Shown: positions 1 to 8,394 of the stretch, in pieces | Layout of the letters: each line of letters opens with the position of its first letter | Position numbering within the stretch: the stretch's first letter is position 1 | From: Parapedobacter tibetensis | Lineage (GTDB): Bacteria > Bacteroidota > Bacteroidia > Sphingobacteriales > Sphingobacteriaceae | Direction: 5' to 3' | DNA: 64,000 nt | NCBI RefSeq assembly: GCF_024704835.1 | Contig: NZ_JAMXBE010000017.1 | Location: forward strand, 54,009-118,008 | Notes under the pieces: model-generated | What the model was told of the DNA's origin: nothing | What the model saw: the letters and a program-made list of their open reading frames with translations, nothing else | Databases searched by the model: none | Translations under genes and position numbers: made by a program

Positions 1-663
1 GACAACATTTCTGGCACCTATGATTTCCTTAACCATTTCCTATCACTCGGTATCGACATCATTTGGCGGAAAAAAGCCATCCGTTCATTGAAAGCATCAA
101 ATCCCCAACACCTGTTGGATGTAGCCACCGGCACTGGCGATTTTGCATTGGAGGCCATCAAGCTATTGAAGCCCACCAAGGTTATCGGAGTAGATATCTC
201 ACAGGGGATGTTGGATGTCGCCAATGAAAAAATAATAAAAAAAGGCCTCAGCGCCCAATTCGAGGTACGGTTGGGCGATTCGGAAAATCTTCCGTTTGCA
301 AGCGATACATTTGATGCGGTAACAGTGGCCTTCGGGGTACGCAATTTCGAAAACCTAGAAATGGGCTTATCCGAAATCTGCCGGGTGCTTAAACCGGGTG
401 GCAAAGCCGTGATCCTTGAATTTTCAAAACCGAAAGGATTCCCCGTGAAGCAACTCTACAACTTCTATTTCAACCGAGTGACACCCTTTATTGGCAAGGT
501 ATTTTCAAAAGACAATAGCGCTTATTGTTACCTGCCGGAATCCGTTGCCAGGTTTCCCGATGGGGAAAAGTTTGCCAACATCCTTCACCATGTTGGCTTC
601 AGTGAAACGGTTTGCCGCCCACAGACATTCGGTATTTGCACCATCTATATTGGCACGAAATGA
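1..663 (+). CDS. menG: Demethylmenaquinone methyltransferase, 5' truncated
   Basis: Class I SAM-dependent methyltransferase of the UbiE/MenG family, which methylates demethylmenaquinone in the last step of menaquinone synthesis. The frame is open from base 1, with no start codon in the window, so only the first 15-20 residues appear to be missing. Seen: the SAM-binding loop DVATGTGDF, the acidic residue in GVDIS at the end of strand 2, and the motif RVLKPGGK typical of the family. Bacteroidota use menaquinone rather than ubiquinone, so menG is preferred over ubiE. The stop overlaps the start of the next gene by 4 bases, suggesting translational coupling with the PorT-like protein. Confidence 0.93.
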   Translation, partial: DNISGTYDFLNHFLSLGIDIIWRKKAIRSLKASNPQHLLDVATGTGDFALEAIKLLKPTKVIGVDISQGMLDVANEKIIKKGLSAQFEVRLGDSENLPFASDTFDAVTVAFGVRNFENLEMGLSEICRVLKPGGKAVILEFSKPKGFPVKQLYNFYFNRVTPFIGKVFSKDNSAYCYLPESVARFPDGEKFANILHHVGFSETVCRPQTFGICTIYIGTK

Positions 664-1436
664 ATAATTCATTTCCCCTCCTTTCCATCGGGTGTCTATT
701 GGCTCTCTTAGTGGCAACATCGCTATCGGCATCCGCCCAGCGCCGGCAAACGCTTCAGCGTTGGGGTGGCGGAGTGGATGATGAGGTAATCCATTTCGGC
801 TTCAGCTTCCATTATGTCAATGCAGATTACAAAATCGAACTGAAGCCGGATTGGCAGCGCCCATTCCAAGATCAAGAAGGATGGGTAGGCGATTCATTAT
901 ACAGCGTATATTCTCCTTTTTATCAGGGTATGGGATTGGGGTTGCTAGCAGATATCAAACTTACTGAAAATGCCAACCTCCGATTTACCCCTTCACTGGT
1001 TTTTTCTAACAAGGCGGTAAATTACGGTTACACACCATTCGCTAATAGCACCCATGACCGGCAGTTGACCACCTTGGTGAGATCATCCTACATTGATTTG
1101 CCTCTGCTATTCAAATTCAAATCCGACCGCAAGGCCAACTACCGAGGCTACCTTATTGGTGGCGGCAAATATTCCATCAATGTGGTATCAAGCAAACGCT
1201 ATGATGATGCTGGCGTTCCTCCGTTTGAAAAACTATTGAAAACCAAACCCACTTATTTTTCCTATGAAGCGGGGATTGGCTTTGATTTTTATTTTGATTT
1301 TTTCAAGATGTCGCCGGAAATCAGATGGGTGCAAAGCATCGGCAATTTATTGGATGCAAGAGAGCCTAATATGTTTAACCATCCCATTGATCGGCTTATG
1401 CTGCGGAATCTCCAAATCAGTTTATTTTTTGAATGA
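660..1436 (+). CDS. PorT-like outer-membrane beta-barrel protein
   Basis: 258-residue exported protein. The ATG at 660 overlaps the menG stop (ATGA) and begins a signal peptide ending near SASAQ. The rest is rich in alternating aromatic/polar strands, as in small 8-stranded barrels. PorT is a component associated with the type IX secretion system, and its family gene lies directly after ubiE/menG in many Bacteroidota; size and position support that name here. The family is broad (PorT/OmpW-like), so a role in type IX secretion is inferred from context rather than proven. An in-frame earlier start at 612 would lie inside menG and is not preferred. Confidence 0.75.
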   Translation: MNNSFPLLSIGCLLALLVATSLSASAQRRQTLQRWGGGVDDEVIHFGFSFHYVNADYKIELKPDWQRPFQDQEGWVGDSLYSVYSPFYQGMGLGLLADIKLTENANLRFTPSLVFSNKAVNYGYTPFANSTHDRQLTTLVRSSYIDLPLLFKFKSDRKANYRGYLIGGGKYSINVVSSKRYDDAGVPPFEKLLKTKPTYFSYEAGIGFDFYFDFFKMSPEIRWVQSIGNLLDAREPNMFNHPIDRLMLRNLQISLFFE

Positions 1437-1452
1437 TATTGAGCAATATCCC

Positions 1453-1503
1453 ATATCTCATGTCTAACATCTCATATCTCTTTTCTAATATCTCATGTCT
1501 AAC
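1453..1503 (+). repeat. Short intergenic repeat overlapping a start codon
   Basis: The 16-mer ATATCTCATGTCTAAC occurs at 1453-1468 and again at 1488-1503, with degenerate ATCTCATATCTC copies between. The second copy contains the ATG (1495) of the dehydrogenase gene. Similar low-complexity spacers occur elsewhere in this window (13741, 56515). Confidence 0.7.
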
Positions 1504-2265
1504 AAAATAGCATTCATCACAGGAGCAAGCGCAGGTATTGGGGCGGCCTGCGCAACGATTTTTGCACAGGAAGGATATAACCTGCTGCTCGCAGCAAGAC
1601 GTGTCGATCGTTTGGAAGTGCTATCCAAAAACCTTACCGCTTCTCATGGCACTGACATCAAGCTTCTGCCCCTCGACGTCCGCAATGCGGAGGAAGTGTC
1701 TTTTACTTTTGGCAACCTGCCCGAAGAATGGAAGCAGGTAGATGTACTGGTCAACAATGCCGGTCTGAGCCAAGGACTCGATCCTATTCATGAGGGCGAC
1801 ATCGGTGATTGGGACCGCATGATAGACACCAATATCAAGGGCTTACTTTATGTCACCCGTACCGTAGCGCCTTTGATGGCGGCACGCCAAAGTGGGCACA
1901 TCATCAACATTGGATCCATTGCCGGCAAGGAAGTATATCCGAATGGCAATGTCTACTGTGCCACTAAACATGCCGTAGATGCGCTCACCAAGGCTATGCG
2001 CATCGATTTGTTGGATAAAGGCATTCGGGTCACCTCCATCCATCCTGGAATGGTTGAAACCGAGTTTTCGGAAGTACGGTTCAAGGGCAACAAAGAACGG
2101 GCTTCAGCGGTGTACCACAATATGGAGCCCTTAGTAGCGGAGGATATCGCGGAAACCGTTCGGTTCATAGCCTCCCGACCGAAACACGTCAATATTAGCG
2201 ATATAATCATCATGCCTACAGCACAGGCCACTGCCACCATGGTTATGAGGAATGAAGAAGGATAA
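1495..2265 (+). CDS. SDR-family NAD(P)-dependent oxidoreductase (YdfG-like)
   Basis: Classical short-chain dehydrogenase/reductase of 256 residues. Seen: the Rossmann glycine motif TGASAGIG at the N-terminus, the structural NNAG motif, the catalytic Ser in NIGSIAG and the YxxxK pair in VYCATKHA. It most resembles the YdfG group, which oxidises 3-hydroxy acids such as serine with NADP, but substrate cannot be read from the sequence. The start codon lies inside a short intergenic repeat, so Met-Ser-Asn at the N-terminus is repeat-derived. Soluble and probably cytoplasmic. Confidence 0.9.
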   Translation: MSNKIAFITGASAGIGAACATIFAQEGYNLLLAARRVDRLEVLSKNLTASHGTDIKLLPLDVRNAEEVSFTFGNLPEEWKQVDVLVNNAGLSQGLDPIHEGDIGDWDRMIDTNIKGLLYVTRTVAPLMAARQSGHIINIGSIAGKEVYPNGNVYCATKHAVDALTKAMRIDLLDKGIRVTSIHPGMVETEFSEVRFKGNKERASAVYHNMEPLVAEDIAETVRFIASRPKHVNISDIIIMPTAQATATMVMRNEEG

Positions 2266-2314
2266 TTCAGATTACCGCACATAATTTCTACCTTTGATTT
2301 TTAAAATAATCAAA

Positions 2315-2764
2315 ATGGCTTTACAGGAAAAAATAGACCAAGACATCAAATCGGCAATGCTGGCTAAGGACAATACCCGGCTTCGTGGCCTACGCGCCAT
2401 CAAGGCCGCAATATTACTGGCCAAAACAGAAAAAGGCCATGCCGAAGCGCTTACCGAAGAAACGGAGATCAAGGTCTTGCAGAAATTGGCAAAACAGCGT
2501 AAAGAATCGGCAGACATCTATAAGCAACAAAACCGTGATGATTTATACCGAATCGAAATCGAGGAGCTGGAAGTGATTGAGGGTTATATGCCGAAACAAT
2601 TGGGCAGGGAAGAAATAGAAAGCATCGTTAAGCAGCTAATAGCCGATACCGGTGCTTCAGGCATTAAGGATATGGGTAAAATTATGGGATTGGCAAATCA
2701 AAAACTTGCTGGACAAGCCAATGGAAAAACCATCTCCGAAATAGCCAGAGCTTTGTTGGCATAG
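2315..2764 (+). CDS. GatB/YqeY domain protein
   Basis: 149-residue protein starting at the ATG of MALQEKI; an upstream in-frame start at 2294 lies in AT-rich leader and is not preferred. It is a stand-alone YqeY domain: helical, charged, with the motif IEGYMPKQL in the middle and the C-terminal GxKDMGKIMG stretch seen in GatB tails, where it contacts tRNA. Free-standing YqeY proteins are common in bacteria. A tRNA-related function is assumed by homology to the amidotransferase subunit. Confidence 0.88.
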   Translation: MALQEKIDQDIKSAMLAKDNTRLRGLRAIKAAILLAKTEKGHAEALTEETEIKVLQKLAKQRKESADIYKQQNRDDLYRIEIEELEVIEGYMPKQLGREEIESIVKQLIADTGASGIKDMGKIMGLANQKLAGQANGKTISEIARALLA

Positions 2765-2807
2765 GGCTAAGCGGTTATCAACTTTCAGCAATATTAGTCG
2801 GCCAACA

Positions 2808-3764
2808 TCAGATCACCTTCCGACTTCTCATGTCCTTATCTCGCTCATACGTGGAAATATGGCGTTCTTTTTTGCTTTCAAAGATATCATCGATGACGAT
2901 CAAGATACCTGTCTCCTCGACCGTACCAAATTCATCGTTTATGGCCGTGCCAAACGTTTTCATTGTGGAAGAGAGGTTCATATAGGTATTGATTAACGGA
3001 GGGATATTCTCACCTAATAACCGTATTCTCCCATTGAGGATTTTGTAACCTTCTTTATATTCCAGCCCGTCAAAAATGCCGCTGAATGTAGTTGCATTCC
3101 CGTGGTAACCCAAAGGCCTGATAGGCCATACCAGCTGATCTTCATCCGGAAAATAATGGTTCATGAAATAAAGCAGTAAGTCCCTGGCTTCTTTATTATA
3201 GTGAGGATACATTGTCACCTTACCAAACAAATACTTAACATCCGGATTGAGCTTCACGACGGCTCCCAGCCCATCCCATAGGTTATCAAGTGAAAATAAT
3301 CCCCTACGGTTATCCTTAGCGGGTTGATATTTTGGCTGCACAAAAGATCGACCCAGTTCAATCGTGAAGGGCAAATATTCCTGTATGAATTTCTCTGAAA
3401 AATGGAAATAATGGGAGGTCGATAGATTGATTTCACCATGGCTGTTTACCCCTACATCCTTGCATTTGATGAGTCGATATCCAGCGATAATCTCTTCATC
3501 CTCAGGATTCCAAGCAATCAGTTGATCATAGGCGTCAGCACCGGTATCGTTATCATCTAGGTCATATGTGAGGCCTGTCCCCCCCCCTGCTGCCCTGAAT
3601 GTAAGCTCCCTCAATCTCCCAATCTCCTTCACTGTATAAGGCGCATTATAATGGTTTACAAGGTAAATCTCGTTGTTCCCATTATTAGTATAGCGTACAA
3701 ACGCCTCTTGAGTAAGCTCCTTTTTTATGAAATTTTTATCAACAGGTGCTATTATTTCTTGCAT
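2808..3764 (-). CDS. GNAT-type N-acyltransferase, GlsB/OlsB-like (lyso-glycine lipid synthesis)
   Basis: 318-residue protein of the hemolysin/OlsB-like GNAT family, which transfers a 3-hydroxy fatty acyl group to the amino group of an amino acid to make a lyso-aminolipid. Features include RLRELTFRAAGGGTG near residue 50, the EDEEIIAGYRL strand, and LGRSFVQPKYQP, the family's acyl-donor region. It lies 5 bases downstream of a PlsC-type O-acyltransferase gene on the same strand. In Bacteroides thetaiotaomicron the neighbouring genes glsB and glsA form such a pair and make glycine lipids; the pairing here is the main reason for the call. Membrane-associated, cytoplasmic face. Whether the substrate is glycine or ornithine cannot be read from the sequence. 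Confidence 0.8.
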   Translation of the reverse strand: MQEIIAPVDKNFIKKELTQEAFVRYTNNGNNEIYLVNHYNAPYTVKEIGRLRELTFRAAGGGTGLTYDLDDNDTGADAYDQLIAWNPEDEEIIAGYRLIKCKDVGVNSHGEINLSTSHYFHFSEKFIQEYLPFTIELGRSFVQPKYQPAKDNRRGLFSLDNLWDGLGAVVKLNPDVKYLFGKVTMYPHYNKEARDLLLYFMNHYFPDEDQLVWPIRPLGYHGNATTFSGIFDGLEYKEGYKILNGRIRLLGENIPPLINTYMNLSSTMKTFGTAINDEFGTVEETGILIVIDDIFESKKERHISTYERDKDMRSRKVI

Positions 3765-3769
3765 ATAGT

Positions 3770-4594
3770 CTAGTTTTCAGGAGCCAAGTTGTAAACCGTT
3801 TTTTTCATCTCCTCAGCCCACTCCTTTTCACTTTTGGAGCCGTCAAAATAGGTATAAGAAATTGGTTTTCCTATACATACTGTCACATTTTTGTTTTTCT
3901 GTGCAAACATTTCATCCGCAAGATAAAACATTTCGATATTGGCTTTTATGCCAAGAAATTCCCTGAAACGAGCAAAATTATAAAAAAAGCTCGAATTTTT
4001 TCCATCGATATAAACAGGAACAATATCTTTCTGGTACTTCTTCGCTTTGCTGATAAAGCTTTTTTTCCACGCTAAATCTTCGATTTTCCCATTCCGTTTG
4101 CGGGAAACTAAGCCCGCAGGAAAAACCAACAAGGCATGATCTTGAGCATAAGCTTCTTCAATCTGTTCCATCCCCTTCCGGCCCTGTGTCCCATGCTTGT
4201 TAATCCCTACGAATAGGGGTTCGAGGTTTTTAATATTCAATAGGATGTCATTGACGAGAAATTTGATATCCTGCCGGTATTTACCCAAAGCATGCATGAA
4301 GGCAATACCGTCTAGTCCGCCCAACGGGTGGTTTGAGGCGAAAATCATTCCCCCCTCACTAGGGATATTTTCCGCTCCTTCTAATTCAACAATCACCCCC
4401 AAGTCCTCAATCAAGGCATCTACAAACGTCAAGCCATGGAGATGCCCCATTTTGGCCATTATCTCGTTGATATCGTCTTCGTGTACAACCCGCTCGATAT
4501 AACGCAAAATAAATCGAGGTATCCATCGGAGCAGTCGTGGATTCTTCCGCCGGATGATATCCCTAACTACAATATATTTATCTTTGTTTTCCAA
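3770..4594 (-). CDS. PlsC-like O-acyltransferase, GlsA-like
   Basis: 274-residue acyltransferase of the 1-acylglycerol-3-phosphate acyltransferase superfamily, hemolysin-associated branch. Seen: the catalytic block SNHPLGGLDG near residue 90, the second block VFPAGLVSRK, and a basic N-terminus with RKNPRLLRWIPRF. It is expected to add the second acyl chain (on the hydroxyl of the first) to the product of the adjacent GNAT enzyme, completing an N-acyl,O-acyl aminolipid. It is first in a two-gene operon, separated by 5 bases from the GlsB-like gene. The upstream gap is shared with the divergent CBS-protein gene. Confidence 0.82.
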   Translation of the reverse strand: MENKDKYIVVRDIIRRKNPRLLRWIPRFILRYIERVVHEDDINEIMAKMGHLHGLTFVDALIEDLGVIVELEGAENIPSEGGMIFASNHPLGGLDGIAFMHALGKYRQDIKFLVNDILLNIKNLEPLFVGINKHGTQGRKGMEQIEEAYAQDHALLVFPAGLVSRKRNGKIEDLAWKKSFISKAKKYQKDIVPVYIDGKNSSFFYNFARFREFLGIKANIEMFYLADEMFAQKNKNVTVCIGKPISYTYFDGSKSEKEWAEEMKKTVYNLAPEN

Positions 4595-5010
4595 AATAAC
4601 CCTTAGAAGTTTAATTGCCCCCTTCTACGAGCGCCCATTTGTATATCCATAATGATTAGCAGCCAAAAGTAGTAAAACTTCGCTTATTGTTATGGATTAA
4701 AAACACAAGGGTGCATTCACATTGTCGTATAACACTTCTTATATCATATTAGGGCCGTACAGCATAAGGTTGAGGGGGCCGAACTGCGAAGCAATCGCAT
4801 ATCGTGATACATTGGATTTGTCATCGTTTTGTTTGATTACCGAAAAAAAAACCATGGACAAAAGAAAAAAAACCAAAATAATCGTTCATGTCACCAAAAG
4901 CCAGTAATTTTGGGCAAGCTTAATTAATGCCTGTCTATTAATTTGAAAGCGCTAATTAAACGATTGACCGTTTTGATTGTTTAATCTATTAAGGAGGTCG
5001 ACAGAAAATC
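4595..5010. promoter_or_regulatory. Divergent intergenic region with a strong Shine-Dalgarno
   Basis: 416-base AT-rich gap between divergent genes; it must hold promoters for both. No convincing gene is present. AAGGAGG at 4991-4997, 13 bases before the ATG at 5011, is an unusually strong ribosome binding site for this phylum, where such sites are generally weak. Confidence 0.5.
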
Positions 5011-5673
5011 ATGAACATAGGCCAAGTCATAGCAGATCGCGATTATGCGATAATTCCTACAGATAGCGTCCGATACACATTGGACAAAATGGCCGATTTC
5101 CAGTTGGCCCAATTGCCCGTGATAAAGGATGACCTTTTTCTTGGGCTCCTATCCTATGAAACGCTGGCCGAACACGCAAATGTGGATGACAGCATCGAAC
5201 AGGCCGACGTAACCTATCAGCAGGTCCATGTTTATGATACCCAACACATTTATGACGCCATTCTATTTTTCCAAATCCATCAAGTAGATATCCTACCCGT
5301 ATTGGATGACGAACATAGTTACCTAGGCGCAGTTACCCCGCTTGATTTGATTATTGCGTTGAGCCAAACCATGTCCATCCACCAACCCGGCGGAATCGTT
5401 GTGCTGGAAATGGGACATAATGATAATGCATTATCGCATATCGCGCATATCGTTGAATCGGATAATGCCCAGATACTAAACTCTTATGTGCAGGCCTCTT
5501 CGGATTCTTCTCGGTTAGAGGTCACTATAAAAATCAATAAATCAGACATCTCATCCATTGTTGCCGCTTTTCTTAGACATGATTACACGATCAAAGCTAC
5601 TTACAACGATGAAAATAGTCACGACAACTCCCGCGACCGCTATGAGCAGCTGATGAATTATATCAATATGTAG
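5011..5673 (+). CDS. CBS-domain protein
   Basis: 220-residue cytoplasmic protein with two N-terminal CBS motifs (roughly residues 1-55 and 75-125) that form a nucleotide-binding Bateman module, followed by an ACT-like regulatory region from about residue 130. It sits 6 bases before NAD kinase, and a CBS protein before nadK is a conserved arrangement in Bacteroidota. A role in sensing adenylates for the downstream genes is plausible but unproven. It begins with a strong ribosome binding site at 4991. Confidence 0.85.
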   Translation: MNIGQVIADRDYAIIPTDSVRYTLDKMADFQLAQLPVIKDDLFLGLLSYETLAEHANVDDSIEQADVTYQQVHVYDTQHIYDAILFFQIHQVDILPVLDDEHSYLGAVTPLDLIIALSQTMSIHQPGGIVVLEMGHNDNALSHIAHIVESDNAQILNSYVQASSDSSRLEVTIKINKSDISSIVAAFLRHDYTIKATYNDENSHDNSRDRYEQLMNYINM

Positions 5674-5679
5674 TTATAT

Positions 5680-6564
5680 ATGAAGGTAGCGATTTACGGC
5701 AGGGAATTCCATCCATCGGTCATACCCTATGTACAACATTTATTTGATTCATTGGTTGCAAAAGATACGGAACTATGGATTTATGAAGATTTCCACCAAT
5801 TTTTGGAACAACAGGTTGAATGTCCACAAAAACTAAACACCTACTCCATTCACCATCAATTGCCTGACGACATCGGTTTTATGCTAAGTCTTGGGGGTGA
5901 TGGCACCATGCTGGCCGCGGTAGCCATTGTGGGCGATTCAGGGATACCTGTGGCAGGCATTAACTTTGGTAGGCTTGGCTTCTTGGCCAGCATCAACAAA
6001 GACGAAATCGAAACCTCCATAGATGCCATTCTGCATGGCGAATACAATATTCAAAAACGGACACTCTTGGCGGTACAATCCGATCAAACTGCGCTGTTCG
6101 ACGGCAACCATTTCGCACTCAACGACATCACGCTTTTCAAGTATGACAGCTCGGCAATGATTACGGTAAAAGCCTACCTCGATGGCGAGTCCTTGAATGC
6201 CTATTGGGCGGATGGTATCATTGCGGCCACTCCTACTGGATCCACGGCTTATTCACTGAGTTGTGGGGGCCCCATCATCATGCCTGGGAGTGGAAACTTC
6301 GTCATCACCCCCATATCCCCACATAACCTCAATGTAAGGCCCGTAGTTATTTCGGACGATATGGAACTGGATTTGGAAATCGAAAGCCGTAGCGGTAAAT
6401 TCCTGCTTTCATGCGATTCCAAGACAGCTGCCATTTCCACGGATGTAAGGCTTAAGATTACCAGGGCTCATTTCCAGGTGAACCTTATCCGGCTTAAAAA
6501 TTACAGTTATTTCTCCAACCTACGCAACAAGTTACTTTGGGGGCTCGATGCCCGCAATTATTAA
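5680..6564 (+). CDS. nadK: NAD kinase
   Basis: 294-residue NAD kinase (PpnK) that phosphorylates NAD to NADP. Seen: the invariant LGGDGTML motif near residue 70, GINFGRLGFLA, the ATP/NAD-contacting block TPTGSTAYSLSCGGP, and NVRPVVI near the C-terminus. Length is normal. It is probably co-transcribed with the CBS protein 6 bases upstream. The start at 5680 gives MKVAIYGRE, the standard N-terminal strand of the family. Confidence 0.96.
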   Translation: MKVAIYGREFHPSVIPYVQHLFDSLVAKDTELWIYEDFHQFLEQQVECPQKLNTYSIHHQLPDDIGFMLSLGGDGTMLAAVAIVGDSGIPVAGINFGRLGFLASINKDEIETSIDAILHGEYNIQKRTLLAVQSDQTALFDGNHFALNDITLFKYDSSAMITVKAYLDGESLNAYWADGIIAATPTGSTAYSLSCGGPIIMPGSGNFVITPISPHNLNVRPVVISDDMELDLEIESRSGKFLLSCDSKTAAISTDVRLKITRAHFQVNLIRLKNYSYFSNLRNKLLWGLDARNY

Positions 6565-6585
6565 GTTATTTGCTAATTCGCTGTT

Positions 6586-6690
6586 CGTTTATTCCCATTG
6601 CGCAACAGTAAAATGCAAATTCGCGATTAGGCGAATAGGCAAATCAGCAAACAGCGAATAAGCAAACAGCGAGTAAGCAAAAAATATTCT
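6586..6690 (+). repeat. Low-complexity intergenic repeat (GCGAATARGCAAA type)
   Basis: Repeated degenerate units such as GCAAACAGCGAATAAGC and GCGAATAGGCAAATCAGC fill the gap between nadK and the next gene. A related spacer lies at 48503-48579. No coding potential. Confidence 0.55.
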
Positions 6691-6724
6691 ATCTTTACCC
6701 CCTTTCAGTAAAACCGTCATCACT

Positions 6725-7513
6725 GTGCATAAGGGAATCGTCATGTTGCTTATCGCTCTCGGCCTCACAGCCTCACGTGTCAATGCACAGGAATGGGAAT
6801 TCGGGGCCCTAGCCGGTGTTTCCGGATACATGGGCGACCTCAATCCCGAAAATCCGCTGGCTTATAATGATTGGTCCGCTGCTGCCTTTGTCAAATATAA
6901 CCTCAATCACACTTGGGGCATAAGGGGAAATTTTGCATATGCGAATATCTTCGCTTATGATATCGACTCGCGGGTAGTACAACGACAAGAGCGTAACCTA
7001 AATTTCTTCGGAAATGTGATGGAGGCATCATTACTTGTAGACTTCAATTTCTTCAAGTGGTTACCACAACGGGGCCGCATCGTATATACCCCCTACATCT
7101 TCGCCGGGGTTGGCGGAACGCTATTTGAGCCGAAATGGTATGATTTCAACACCAATGTAGTGAAACTCCGGGAATATCAAACAGAAGATAAAGCATATAG
7201 TAATCGTTCGATAAGCATCCCGTTTGGTGCAGGATTCAAATACAACTTGCGAGGCCCTTGGTCCATAGGTGTAGAAATAGGGTATCGATTGGCATTGACG
7301 GATTACCTGGATGATGTGAGCGGTTTTTACCCTGACTTCAATTACGCCAATAAATACAATAATCTCCGTATCTATTTAGCAGATCCTTCGCCGACAAATA
7401 TGGCCACCCCCAACACCCAACGTGGTGATGGACGTCCTTACGATTCCTACATGGTTGCCGGCCTCACGGTGTCGTATACGATCTTCAAAGGAGGATGCCC
7501 AGAATGGCGATAA
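6725..7513 (+). CDS. DUF6089-type outer-membrane protein
   Basis: 262-residue exported barrel protein. The GTG at 6725 gives MHKGIVMLL with a good signal peptide ending at VNAQ; the ATG at 6743 would leave almost no positive N-region. The mature part begins EWEFGALAGVSGYMGDLNP, typical of the DUF6089 family, and has many alternating Tyr/Phe strands. The gene sits between nadK and uppS, a conserved position for this family in Bacteroidota. Function is unknown; location in the outer membrane is inferred. Confidence 0.83.
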   Translation: MHKGIVMLLIALGLTASRVNAQEWEFGALAGVSGYMGDLNPENPLAYNDWSAAAFVKYNLNHTWGIRGNFAYANIFAYDIDSRVVQRQERNLNFFGNVMEASLLVDFNFFKWLPQRGRIVYTPYIFAGVGGTLFEPKWYDFNTNVVKLREYQTEDKAYSNRSISIPFGAGFKYNLRGPWSIGVEIGYRLALTDYLDDVSGFYPDFNYANKYNNLRIYLADPSPTNMATPNTQRGDGRPYDSYMVAGLTVSYTIFKGGCPEWR

Positions 7514-7524
7514 AATTTTTCTAT

Positions 7525-7532
7525 TAACTTTG
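7525..7532 (+). promoter_or_regulatory. Candidate -7 box for uppS
   Basis: TAACTTTG fits the TAnnTTTG -7 element of Bacteroidota and lies 13 bases before the uppS ATG, implying a very short leader. Confidence 0.45.
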
Positions 7533-7545
7533 CACAAAAATTGCA

Positions 7546-8289
7546 ATGAATATCAAGGATACGATAGATAAGTCGCGCCTACCCCAACATGTAGCCATCA
7601 TTATGGATGGCAATGGCCGCTGGGCAAAAGAACGGGGTAAGCTGCGGGTGTTTGGCCACAAAAACGGTGTGGCGGCCGTACGTGATACTGTGGAAGGTGC
7701 AGTTGAAATTGGCATCAAGTACCTCACGCTTTACGCGTTCTCCACGGAAAATTGGAACCGTCCGAAGTTGGAGGTATCTGCACTGATGGAGCTACTCGTA
7801 AACACGATTAATAAGGAGACTAAAACCCTCATGGACAACGGCGTAAAACTCAATGCAATAGGCGACTTGAAGCAATTGCCACCCAAATGCCATAAACAAC
7901 TCCATGAAGCCATGAATAAAACTGCCGGCAATTCCAATAGTACACTGACCTTGGCATTGAGCTACAGCGCACGTTGGGAAATCACCGAAGCCGCGCGGCA
8001 ATTGGCCAATCAGGTCCAATTAGGCCTCATCAATCCAGGTGATATCGATGAAAATCTTTTTGCGCAACACCTTACCATGCCCGATATACCAGATCCCGAA
8101 TTGCTGATACGTACCAGTGGCGAACAACGCATCAGCAACTACCTGCTGTGGCAATTGGCCTATTCCGAATTGTACTTCACCGATAAAATGTGGCCAGAAT
8201 TCAGGAGAAACGACCTGTTCGAGGCCGTCTATGCCTATCAAAAACGGGAGCGACGTTTCGGACGCACCAGCGAGCAATTGGTTCCTTAA
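7546..8289 (+). CDS. uppS: Isoprenyl transferase (undecaprenyl diphosphate synthase)
   Basis: 247-residue cis-prenyltransferase that extends farnesyl diphosphate with isopentenyl units to make the C55 carrier for peptidoglycan and O-antigen. Seen: the substrate loop AIIMDGNGRWAK, GHKNG, TLYAFSTENWNR, and the C-terminal RTSGEQRISNYLLWQLAYSE-type block with SELYF. Length and motifs are complete. It precedes bamA, the usual order in Bacteroidota, and its product serves the same envelope pathway. Confidence 0.96.
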   Translation: MNIKDTIDKSRLPQHVAIIMDGNGRWAKERGKLRVFGHKNGVAAVRDTVEGAVEIGIKYLTLYAFSTENWNRPKLEVSALMELLVNTINKETKTLMDNGVKLNAIGDLKQLPPKCHKQLHEAMNKTAGNSNSTLTLALSYSARWEITEAARQLANQVQLGLINPGDIDENLFAQHLTMPDIPDPELLIRTSGEQRISNYLLWQLAYSELYFTDKMWPEFRRNDLFEAVYAYQKRERRFGRTSEQLVP

Positions 8290-8394
8290 CCCCTGTACAG
8301 GTCATGATTGTGTCGAAGCAATTTTTTAAAAATAATGCCTTTTAACAAAAATTAACAACTGTTTGACGTACTTTAGCGGCGATAAATTAGTTAG

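Noticed and set aside
4722..4907. 61-codon frame in the divergent gap
   Set aside because: Non-ATG start, low complexity at the end (Lys-rich from A-runs), no ribosome binding site.
5856..6440. Minus-strand frames opposite nadK
   Set aside because: NAD kinase motifs are complete on the plus strand; these are shadows.
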